Origin: Flavobacterium sp. Root420
Lineage (GTDB): Bacteria > Bacteroidota > Bacteroidia > Flavobacteriales > Flavobacteriaceae
Length of the DNA: 64,000 bases
Direction: 5' to 3'
Assembly (NCBI RefSeq): GCF_001427905.1
Contig: NZ_LMEF01000033.1
Coordinates: 124,001 to 188,000 of the forward strand
Part shown: positions 16,967 through 24,869 of the stretch, one piece after another
How positions within the stretch are numbered: position 1 is the first letter of the stretch
Layout of the letters: every line of letters begins with the position of its first letter
Program-made: the position numbers and the translations under genes
Notes under the pieces: generated by a model
Told to the model about the DNA's origin: nothing
The model's input: the letters and a program-made list of their open reading frames with translations, nothing else
The model's database searches: none

Positions 16967-18130
16967 TTACTCAATTTTTATAATTTGACCTCTGCCATTT
17001 CGCGAATCGCTTCCGACAATAAAACTTGCATTTTTGGGGAAAATCTTAAAAGTAATGTTCTTATCTTTAAGAGTTTCTATGATTTTGATACATTTTTTAA
17101 ATGAAACATACTGATTATCTAAAATTATCTCAGCCTTAGCGTCCTTTAAAATCAGGCACGAATTTACCATTTTTTCTTTTTTGAAATCCAAAAAGAGCAC
17201 TTTATTTTTCAAGATAAAAGGTAATTTTTCAGACAAAATTTTATTTGAGGAGTAAAAAATATAACTTTCAGGCAACGCTTTTGTCTTTGGTTTGCCCTGA
17301 AACATTTTGATGAACGAGAAAACTACAATTCCAATTTTAATAAAGAAGGTAAAAAACCATGATTTCTTAAAATGTTTCTGATAAAAGAAATTCATGGCTT
17401 CCTGAAAACGATTCATGTACTTTTCGTCTTTTATCGTACTCTCTCCTTTATAATGTAACACAGTGGTTTCGTGAAAGTAATAATTCGTTTTTTGTTTTTG
17501 CAAAACACGATAAGATAAATCAATATCATCTGCGTACATAAAACAATCTTCATCAAAACCACCGAGTTCAAGATACAAATCACGTTTCATAAACATAAAA
17601 GCACCCACCAAAATTTCGACTTTTCCAGTTTCATTTTCGTTTATATGCTGCGCATAATATTGATTGAAAAGCGTCCATTTCGGAAAAACTTTATACAAAC
17701 CAAAAACTTTCGTAAAAGCGACCCAGGGCGTTGGGATTCCACGTTTGCTTTCTGGTAGAAAATTCCCTGTTCCGTCAATTAATTTACAACCGATAATTCC
17801 GGGATCTTTTTGCTCTTCGGCGAAAGCCAAAATTTTAATAAAAGTATCTTCTGCAACAACCGTATCCGGATTTAGAATGCAAATGTATTTTCCTTTCGCT
17901 TCAGAAACTCCAATATTATTCCCTTTTGGAAATCCAAAATTCTCCTTGTTTTGAATCAGTTTTACAGATGGAAAGCGTTTCTCCATCATCAAACAGCTGT
18001 CATCTGCTGAATTATTATCGATGACAATAATTTCCGCATCAAGCGTACCGATTGCTTCCTGAACACTCAAAACGCATTGTTCCAGAAAGTAACGTACATT
18101 ATAATTAAGGATAATTACCGATAATTGCAT
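16967..18130 (-). CDS. Family 2 glycosyltransferase (rhamnosyltransferase-like)
   Basis: 387 residues. GT-A domain from SVIILNYNVRYFLEQCVLSV, with VIDNNSADDS and ILNPDTVV. A second acidic loop MYADDIDLSYR follows. A membrane helix (about 268-285, FFTFFIKIGIVVFSFI) leads to a C-terminal ~95-residue extension. This arrangement is common in cell-surface polysaccharide synthesis. The next downstream gene is the E2; the neighbour upstream is the BamA-like barrel, 30 nt away on the same strand. Confidence 0.88.
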   Translation of the reverse strand: MQLSVIILNYNVRYFLEQCVLSVQEAIGTLDAEIIVIDNNSADDSCLMMEKRFPSVKLIQNKENFGFPKGNNIGVSEAKGKYICILNPDTVVAEDTFIKILAFAEEQKDPGIIGCKLIDGTGNFLPESKRGIPTPWVAFTKVFGLYKVFPKWTLFNQYYAQHINENETGKVEILVGAFMFMKRDLYLELGGFDEDCFMYADDIDLSYRVLQKQKTNYYFHETTVLHYKGESTIKDEKYMNRFQEAMNFFYQKHFKKSWFFTFFIKIGIVVFSFIKMFQGKPKTKALPESYIFYSSNKILSEKLPFILKNKVLFLDFKKEKMVNSCLILKDAKAEIILDNQYVSFKKCIKIIETLKDKNITFKIFPKNASFIVGSDSRNGRGQIIKIE

Positions 18131-18160
18131 GAAAAATTAGGCTGTTGATTTTTTGGAAAG

Positions 18161-19346
18161 TTAGAAATTTTCTGTTAATCCCAACCGTAAAGACCAGTCG
18201 TTTTTACTAACCCCATAATCTAAGGCCAGATTACTGTTATTTTTTTTGTTCCATTTAATTCGGATTCCGGTTCCTATGGAAGGATGCCATTTATCGAATT
18301 GATAGGTATCTAACTTTGAAACTGACGAAATATTACCAAAAAATACTGCTCCAAAAAAACCATTTCTGGTGATATCCGTTCTATATTCGGTTTCTAAATA
18401 AATAAGTGCATTGCTTCGATATCTGTTTTTGGTAAAACCGCGGCCCGTTTTTCCGTCACGATCCCAACCAATACTTGGCAAATCAAGATAATGTGGTTTG
18501 CCTCCAAAAGTAGACCAATAAAAAGCCCGCGAAGCCCAAACCCGATGTTTTGTTTTACTGAAAGAATGATATTTTCGGGCATCAAAATACAGTGATTGCC
18601 ATTTATTTCCGTCGACACCGCTTGTATTTATTCTCAAATCCGCTTCAACGTAAAGCCCTTGTTCTGGATTAATGATATTCTTTCTGGAATCATACAGCCC
18701 CTGAAAAGCAAAACCAAAAGAGGTTTCATCTGAGAAATCCCCATTCATATATTTTACGTAATCTGTTCCTTCATCAATATAAGAGTCCTCAGAGATATTT
18801 TGATAATTATCATACAGAAAACCGATTCCTAATCTATAATTACCTACTACTTTTGGGGTCACAAATTGATAAAAACGCCATTGTTGATAATCTAAAGTAG
18901 ACATTTCTTCTTTTGAATTATGATCCCCTAATCCGTAAGTTAGCTGCGGATAAATCATATAACGATAATCTCCAATAAAATTCCATTTATTGTCTTTTGT
19001 ATAAATATAAGACTGGATCGGGAAGACATATTGCTTGCTAAAACTAAAATAAGGTGAGAAAGAAACCTGTGACATATTGGTTGTTTCATGATCTTCCCCT
19101 AAATAAAAAGTCGTTAAAAAAGAAACCACCAATCCGTTTGAATTATTGGCACCGATAGGAACAGGCAATAACGAAAAAGCTAATTTTCTATCCTTTTGAA
19201 TATTTGCGGAATCATTCTTTTTAAATATTTTCCGAATCACATCTAAAATATCTTTTCTTTCCACAGTTGTACTGTCTTTTTGCGAATAACAAAATGGAGA
19301 GATAAAAAAATACAAACCAGATAAATTTGATTTTTAACTTACTCAT
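18161..19346 (-). pseudogene. BamA/TamA-like outer membrane barrel protein with a frameshift in its signal peptide
   Basis: A 384-codon frame (18161-19315) encodes a surface-antigen-type barrel without POTRA repeats, ending in RLGLTENF, a typical C-terminal beta-signal with aromatic end. Its only in-frame start is a TTG. Upstream in another frame, an ATG at 19346 opens a perfect signal peptide core MSKLKIKFIWFVFF. The two frames join at a run of seven A (T on the coding strand), 19304-19310. With six, the protein would read through to ISPFCYSQ, with cleavage before Gln. It is either a real frameshift, slippage-controlled expression, or a homopolymer sequencing error. Confidence 0.7.
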
Positions 19347-19451
19347 TAAAAAGATTTTAAGAATGCGTTCTTACAAATTTAAAATTTTATTAAGACAATT
19401 CTCTTATTTTGAAAAGAATTAAAAAAAGAAAACGAAATCGTTTAGAAAAGG

Positions 19452-19459
19452 TATATTTG
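19452..19459 (+). promoter_or_regulatory. -7 promoter element of the secreted protein gene
   Basis: TATATTTG, an exact TAnnTTTG match, 37 nt before the ATG at 19497. Confidence 0.5.
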
Positions 19460-19496
19460 AAAGGTAGAATGTTTATTATAAAACACGTTTGTGATT

Positions 19497-20069
19497 ATGA
19501 ATCGTTTGTATTTCTTACTATCAATAATTGCTATTTTCACTCTTAATTTTGATGGTAAAAGTGTTTCAGAAAAAGAGATAAATCTTGTCAAATCGAATAC
19601 ATGGTTTATTGCAGGACCTGTTATAGAAAGTCAGGAAATAATAAATACTACTCGTTTAAAAACGGGCATTATAAAAGTTACAGCAAAAGATAATCCGATT
19701 GGGGAAATTGAATTGAATGTAGCCATTACTCCTTCAGAATCGAATGATGGTATTCCGCAAAATTTATCCGATGACTCAAAGTATGTAACGATAACTTATA
19801 AATCATCACATCTTATAAAAATTCAGGCTCGCGAAGGAAATGAAGAGGGAACGGGCTGCGTGCATGGAGGTTCTCATCCAAGAGCTGATTTGCCAGCATC
19901 TCCCAAAAAATTTGCTACTCTTAAAATTCCCTGGCCTCATTTTAAACAAGATGGATTGCCTGACGGAAAACCTTTGAACATTCATAATCTATGTAAATTC
20001 AATTTTGTGAATTACAATCCGGTTTCTGGAGCATTTTTAGAAATAAAATCAGTTATCGTTCAAATTTAA
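19497..20069 (+). CDS. Secreted protein of unknown function
   Basis: 190 residues from the ATG at 19497; a GTG two codons earlier is less likely. N-terminal signal peptide MNRLYFLLSIIAIFTLNF. The mature protein looks all-beta, with a Gly/Cys/His-rich turn TGCVHGGSHPRADLP and aromatic segments (IPWPHFKQDGL). I do not recognise the family; a sugar-binding or jelly-roll fold is possible but not shown. It stands alone between divergent and convergent neighbours. Confidence 0.65.
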   Translation: MNRLYFLLSIIAIFTLNFDGKSVSEKEINLVKSNTWFIAGPVIESQEIINTTRLKTGIIKVTAKDNPIGEIELNVAITPSESNDGIPQNLSDDSKYVTITYKSSHLIKIQAREGNEEGTGCVHGGSHPRADLPASPKKFATLKIPWPHFKQDGLPDGKPLNIHNLCKFNFVNYNPVSGAFLEIKSVIVQI

Positions 20070-20074
20070 AAAAT

Positions 20075-20122
20075 TTTCAGGTTTCGTATTTCATGTTTAG
20101 CAAAACCTGAAACCTGAAACAA
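20075..20122. repeat. Short intergenic inverted repeat
   Basis: TTTTCAGGTTTCGTATTTCA on the left meets AACCTGAAACCTGAAAC on the right, forming an imperfect stem from a CAGGTTT/AAACCTG word. It lies between convergent genes. Confidence 0.55.
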
Positions 20123-20131
20123 ATATAACTT

Positions 20132-21322
20132 CTAAAGTTGTAATTGTATTTTATATTTGTTGCAGATTTTCATCACGAATAACATAATCGTTGAAAAGAC
20201 TAAACTCCAAATAATCCCTGGAATTCCCTCACGGAAATATTCCGGTATAATTTCTATTTTGAAAGCCAAATTGAAGTAATAAATTACGCCAGGCAAAATA
20301 TAAATCAATAACGGGTTTGCAGCCGCGGGCATGAAAAATTCGCTCCATTTTGTTTGTTTTTTAATTTCCATCAACCAATAAAGAAAGTAAAACAAAACGG
20401 TACAAATTGCAGCTGAAAACATGGTCCACGATGGTGTTCCTTTTATTTTTGAAATTCCAAAATAAGGACGAAGAAAACAACCTACAGCAAAAAAGAAAAC
20501 AGCAAAACCAATTACTGACCAATTTATTTTCGGAGCAATTTTTCGATCAAAAAATAATAAGGAAATAATTACACCTGCACTTACTAATGCGGCATGAGTT
20601 AAATGTCCGGAAATAAAACTGAGTCCTGAAAATTGCTGTATTACAGATCCTTCAATTAAATTCATAGAATTTGCAACGATACAAACTATTAAAAAAGTAA
20701 TCATCGCCCATAATTTTCCAGAAACCAACCAATAATAAACAACTGTAAAAAGGTATGCCCAACCAATTAAGCCGAGAATTCCCCACCATTTAGGTGTCAT
20801 ACCCATTGCTCCAGTTTCCTGAACATACAAGAAGTAAAGAGCTATCAAAACTAACATTCCGCCGTATTGCAATGTATTTTTTAGCCAAAGCGGAAAATCT
20901 TTAGGATATTTATTCCAAATCGGAATTGGCATTGCATACGCTAAGAGTCCCCAAAATGCGGGAGCGATTAACATTTTTGAGGCATCATAACCATACTCTG
21001 CATTCACCATAAAAACACCAATAATAATTAAGGCCAAAGCTCGTTTGAAAGTATGAGTCCAAATCGTTCTGGCACTATCACCTTTCAGTAACCTTGCATT
21101 AAATGCAAACGGAATTGACATCCCGACAATAAATAAGAAAGATGGAAAAACTATATCTACAAAAGTCATGGCGTCTGCATCTGCAGGCATGTGTTTCATC
21201 CACTGAGGCACATTTTTAACGCTGGCAAGTTCATTTACAAAAATCATTACAAAAATGGTAATTCCTCGTAAAGCGTCAATCGAAATAATTCTCTGATTAT
21301 ACAAGTTCTCTTTAACTTTCAT
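20132..21322 (-). CDS. DUF5009-type membrane acyltransferase-like protein (HGSNAT/NagX family), paralogue
   Basis: 396 residues from the ATG at 21322, about 10 membrane helices. It shares with the 5382-6653 product the opening RIISIDALRGITIFVM and the TFVDIVFPSFLFIVGMSIPF segment, so both belong to one family. A promoter match at 21347-21354 overlaps an upstream TTG and leaves the ATG at 21322 with a leader of about 20 nt; an ATG at 21334 is the alternative. Amino-sugar acetylation or transport is inferred from the family. Confidence 0.8.
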   Translation of the reverse strand: MKVKENLYNQRIISIDALRGITIFVMIFVNELASVKNVPQWMKHMPADADAMTFVDIVFPSFLFIVGMSIPFAFNARLLKGDSARTIWTHTFKRALALIIIGVFMVNAEYGYDASKMLIAPAFWGLLAYAMPIPIWNKYPKDFPLWLKNTLQYGGMLVLIALYFLYVQETGAMGMTPKWWGILGLIGWAYLFTVVYYWLVSGKLWAMITFLIVCIVANSMNLIEGSVIQQFSGLSFISGHLTHAALVSAGVIISLLFFDRKIAPKINWSVIGFAVFFFAVGCFLRPYFGISKIKGTPSWTMFSAAICTVLFYFLYWLMEIKKQTKWSEFFMPAAANPLLIYILPGVIYYFNLAFKIEIIPEYFREGIPGIIWSLVFSTIMLFVMKICNKYKIQLQL

Positions 21323-21346
21323 AAAATAGTACATTATTGATACTAA

Positions 21347-21354
21347 CAAATATA
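21347..21354 (-). promoter_or_regulatory. -7 promoter element of the second acyltransferase-like gene
   Basis: Minus-strand TATATTTG, an exact match, 25 nt before the ATG at 21322. Confidence 0.5.
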
Positions 21355-21447
21355 GAATAATAGACTAAATGGCAAATTAGATATGATAATAATATCCTTA
21401 AATAATAAAATCACCGTTTTAAATACCATAAAGCAATCTTCAATTCT

Positions 21448-21455
21448 TACTTTTG
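21448..21455 (+). promoter_or_regulatory. -7 promoter element overlapping the CpsB-type gene start
   Basis: TACTTTTG, an exact match, only 4 nt before the ATG at 21460. Transcription starting a few bases after the element would begin at or near the ATG, giving a leaderless mRNA. Confidence 0.4.
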
Positions 21456-21459
21456 TACT

Positions 21460-22197
21460 ATGTTTTCATTCTTAAAATCAAAACCTTATTTAAAGGATCT
21501 TCTGGGCGGGAATTATATTGATATTCATTCTCATTTATTACCCGGAATAGACGACGGTGCCAAAAGCATATCGAGTACAGAAAGACTTGCCAAATCTTTT
21601 CAGGAAATGGGTTTTTCTCAGTTTATTACAACACCTCATGTAAGTCATTATATCTGGAATAATTCGCGAGAAGATATTATAGACAATCATAAAGCGACAA
21701 AACTTCTGCTGGAAGAACGCAACATACAAATCCCATTTCAGGCAGCAGCAGAATATTTTATGGACGATTGGTTTGAAACTCATTTTCAAAACAAAAAACT
21801 ACTAACCTTAAAGGATAATTATGTTTTGGTTGAAATGTCATACATGAATGCTCCGGTACAATTATATAAAATACTTTTTGATTTGCAGGTTGCAGGATAT
21901 ATTCCGGTTTTGGCACATCCGGAACGGTATTTATTTTACCATAAAAACTTCAATGAATATGAAAAGTTAAAAAAAGCCGGATGTCTTTTTCAACTAAATC
22001 TGCTTGCTGTAGCTGGCTATTATGGAAATGAAATAACTAAAACATCAGAACAACTTCTAAAAAAAGGAATGTATAATTTTGCTGGTACCGATATTCATCA
22101 TAGCAATCACGTTGCTGCATTCCATCAAAAAATAAAAATTGAAAATACAAATGCTTTAAAAGAAGTTATTGCAAACAATCAGTTTTTTAAATTCTGA
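21460..22197 (+). CDS. CpsB/YwqE-type tyrosine-protein phosphatase (PHP family)
   Basis: 245 residues. The metal-binding PHP motifs are visible: DIHSHLLPGIDDGAKS with His23 and His25, the internal TTPHVSHY and AHPERY, and the closing GTDIHHSNH. Relatives dephosphorylate BY-kinases that control capsule chain length. It stands convergent with a polyprenyl sugar transferase (22207), 9 nt apart, which fits exopolysaccharide production. No BY-kinase is in the window. Confidence 0.9.
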   Translation: MFSFLKSKPYLKDLLGGNYIDIHSHLLPGIDDGAKSISSTERLAKSFQEMGFSQFITTPHVSHYIWNNSREDIIDNHKATKLLLEERNIQIPFQAAAEYFMDDWFETHFQNKKLLTLKDNYVLVEMSYMNAPVQLYKILFDLQVAGYIPVLAHPERYLFYHKNFNEYEKLKKAGCLFQLNLLAVAGYYGNEITKTSEQLLKKGMYNFAGTDIHHSNHVAAFHQKIKIENTNALKEVIANNQFFKF

Positions 22198-22206
22198 CAA
22201 AGTTCT

Positions 22207-23625
22207 CTAGTAAGCATTCTCTTCTCCTTTAAAAACATTTATAAGTGTTCTCACTATAATTTTTATATCCAATAAAAGGCTCCAGTTCTCGATATACCAA
22301 ATATCATATTCTACTCTATTTTGCATATCGATCAGCTCTTTTGTTTCGCCACGATAGCCATTTACCTGGGCCCAACCCGTAATTCCTGGTTTAGCATAAT
22401 GACGCACAGAATAATTCGAAATCAACTCACCGTATTCTTTTGCAAGGTTAACCATATGTGGCCTTGGCCCTACAACAGACATTTCTCCCAAAAAAACATT
22501 AAAAAACTGCGGTAATTCATCTATACTCGTTTTACGCATAAAAGCTCCAAATTTAGTAATACGATGATCTCCTTTTCCTGCTTGTTTTTTATGAGCCAAA
22601 TCATTTACGTACATACTTCTAAACTTGTAACAAGTAAAAGATTCATTATCCCGACCGGACCTGTCTTGTTTAAAAAAAATTGGCCCTGATGACTCCAGTT
22701 TAATGATTATCATTATTATAGGAAACAGCCATGGAAAAATTAAGAGTATTACTCCTATTGAAAAACAGATATCAAAAACTTTTTTAATTAATCTGTTTAT
22801 TGCTAACTCCAGCGGTTCCGGACGAAACATCAATACCGGTGTGTTTTCATAAAAAGTAACCTCAACTTTACTTGATTTGGTATACAATTGAAAATCAGGA
22901 ATAAATTTAATTCGCACCATATTTTGTTCGCAGATTTTCACTAATTTATTTATGGTTTCAACATTATTAATGTGTAAGGCTACATAAATTTCATCGACAT
23001 CTTCTCTTAATATAAATTTCTCAACATCGTCAAATCCACCTAGAAGCGGTACAAAACTAATACCTGACTCCTCTGTTTGTTCATCAAAAAAGCCTAAAAA
23101 CTTATAACCGTAAGTTAAATTTTTGGCTAGTATTTTTCGCATTCTTTCGCCTGTTTCATTGGCCCCAACAATTATGAATTTTTTAAAATTATAACCTTTA
23201 GCCCTAATGTATTTTAAAGTCTTCATTAAAGTGTAACGAGAAACTAATAACAGTACGAAGAACATCAGGTAAAAATACAATAATCGCAATCTGGAAATGT
23301 CTGCATATTTATAAAAAACGACAAAACAAGTCAGGATTGCAATATGTATTACTATTTTTTTAATCGTTCTTTTTAAGATTGATTCTATATATTCTATTCT
23401 TATTATTCTGTGTGAATCTTTAGTAAGTAATAATCCTATCCAAATTAAATTCGCTAATAACGACACTGTTTTTTCATCCTTTAAAAAAAGTTTCTCCAAA
23501 TCTCCGAATCGAGCCCACGCAGAAGCTACTAAAGCTATATTTAGTACTATAACATCCCAAAGCACGAACAGTAATTTGGAGTAGCGTGAAAAACGGTAAT
23601 GAGATAATTTTTGTACAATTTTCAT
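22207..23625 (-). CDS. Polyprenyl glycosylphosphotransferase (WcaJ/WbaP-like) starting exopolysaccharide synthesis
   Basis: 472 residues. Four or five N-terminal membrane helices, a CoA-binding-like middle (IVGANETGERMRKIL), then the bacterial sugar-transferase domain with FKQDRSGRDNESFTCYKFRSMY, TSIDELPQFFNVFLGEMS, VGPRPHM and GITGWAQVNGYRG. It attaches the first sugar phosphate to undecaprenyl phosphate at the inner membrane. Full length. Confidence 0.92.
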   Translation of the reverse strand: MKIVQKLSHYRFSRYSKLLFVLWDVIVLNIALVASAWARFGDLEKLFLKDEKTVSLLANLIWIGLLLTKDSHRIIRIEYIESILKRTIKKIVIHIAILTCFVVFYKYADISRLRLLYFYLMFFVLLLVSRYTLMKTLKYIRAKGYNFKKFIIVGANETGERMRKILAKNLTYGYKFLGFFDEQTEESGISFVPLLGGFDDVEKFILREDVDEIYVALHINNVETINKLVKICEQNMVRIKFIPDFQLYTKSSKVEVTFYENTPVLMFRPEPLELAINRLIKKVFDICFSIGVILLIFPWLFPIIMIIIKLESSGPIFFKQDRSGRDNESFTCYKFRSMYVNDLAHKKQAGKGDHRITKFGAFMRKTSIDELPQFFNVFLGEMSVVGPRPHMVNLAKEYGELISNYSVRHYAKPGITGWAQVNGYRGETKELIDMQNRVEYDIWYIENWSLLLDIKIIVRTLINVFKGEENAY

Positions 23626-23782
23626 TTTGCAGGACTACTTTTGATAAACAAAAGCTTTGATTCAATTTTTTTGATGCAAAATAGCATTTTAATTATATTT
23701 TAAAACTATTTCAAATTAATTCTTTACATTATAATTATATTAGAAGTATCGTTATAAAAATAAATATTTCTCCACCTTCTTG

Positions 23783-23790
23783 TATTTTTG
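23783..23790 (+). promoter_or_regulatory. -7 promoter element
   Basis: TATTTTTG, an exact match, 20 nt before the ATG at 23811. Confidence 0.5.
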
Positions 23791-23810
23791 TATTTGAAAA
23801 GAATCTGGCA

Positions 23811-24776
23811 ATGACAAAAACAATCTTCCTTCTCCTCATGATCATAACGTCAGCGAACGCACAAATTTCTGGCTGTACAGATTCGCTTTCAAAAAATTAT
23901 AGTCCAAACGCAACTATAAATGACGGAGGTTGCCAATATCCATCTTTGAATTTAAAGCCTAAGTATTCCATTCGCCTAAGCGATTCAATAAAAGAAACTT
24001 CGGGCTTACTATCCTTCAATAATTTATTATGGACTCATAATGACGATCACGATAAAACCATTTACGGATTGGATTCTCTTGGAATAATTCAGAAAAAAAT
24101 TGTTCTCGATAAAGCAATAAATCATGATTGGGAAGAAATCACACAAGACAGTTCTTATTTATACATTGGAGATTTTGGAAATAATTTTGCTGGAAACAGA
24201 ACTGATTTAAACATTCTTAAAATAGATAAAAAATCATTTTTAGACGAAAATCCAATCATCGAGACTATCTCTTTTACTTATTCAGATCAAAATGTTTTTT
24301 CTTCCCAAAAACAAAATAACACCAATTTTGATTGCGAAGCTTTTATTGTTTCTAAAGACAGTATTTATCTGTTTACTAAACAATGGCAATCTTCAAAAAC
24401 AAGTATTTATGTTTTGCCCAATCAATCTGGAAATCATATCGCGCAATTTAAGGAAACACTCGACACAAAAGGTTTGGTTACCGGAGCAACTTATCTGGAA
24501 GAAAAAAAACTTATTGCACTTTGTGGCTATTCTAAACACGGGAAACCATTTTTATATTTATTGTATGATTTTAAAGATCATGATTTTTTGTCCGGAAATA
24601 AACGAAGAATTAATATTGGTCTGTCTTTTCATCAAATCGAAGGAATTACTACGAATGATGGTTTGCGCTATTATTTAACTAATGAAGTTTTGGTTCGAAA
24701 ACCTGTTTTGAATGTTCATCAGCAAATCCATTATTTTGATTTAAGTCCGATTCTGAATTCCTATCTCCATAAATAA
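23811..24776 (+). CDS. Secreted protein with Asp/Cys-rich N-terminal tag and propeller-like body
   Basis: 321 residues with a signal peptide MTKTIFLLLMIITSANAQ. Immediately after cleavage comes GCTDSLSKNYSPNATINDGG-C, a short Ca-binding-looking module seen at the ends of many secreted flavobacterial proteins. The rest has repeated strands with D/N-rich turns (HNDDHDKTIYGLDSLG, YIGDFGNN) suggesting a beta-propeller. No catalytic motif and no C-terminal sorting domain is seen. It may be distantly like the protein at 58640-59476, which has similar wording (DFESITH vs NFDCEAF). Role unknown. Confidence 0.7.
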   Translation: MTKTIFLLLMIITSANAQISGCTDSLSKNYSPNATINDGGCQYPSLNLKPKYSIRLSDSIKETSGLLSFNNLLWTHNDDHDKTIYGLDSLGIIQKKIVLDKAINHDWEEITQDSSYLYIGDFGNNFAGNRTDLNILKIDKKSFLDENPIIETISFTYSDQNVFSSQKQNNTNFDCEAFIVSKDSIYLFTKQWQSSKTSIYVLPNQSGNHIAQFKETLDTKGLVTGATYLEEKKLIALCGYSKHGKPFLYLLYDFKDHDFLSGNKRRINIGLSFHQIEGITTNDGLRYYLTNEVLVRKPVLNVHQQIHYFDLSPILNSYLHK

Positions 24777-24800
24777 TTCGCAAATCGTAATATAATAGTT

Positions 24801-24808
24801 TACTTTTG
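24801..24808 (+). promoter_or_regulatory. -7 promoter element of the ABC-F gene
   Basis: TACTTTTG, an exact match, about 60 nt before the GTG start. The leader contains the AT-word repeat AACTTATAATTTATAACTCA. Confidence 0.5.
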
Positions 24809-24869
24809 CAAAAAAGTTGTGTTTTGTAAAACCTTCATAACTTATAATTTATAACTCATAATTTACAAA

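Noticed and set aside
24292..24678. 128-codon frame inside the propeller-like gene
   Set aside because: Alternative frame of the real gene; no start signal or family.
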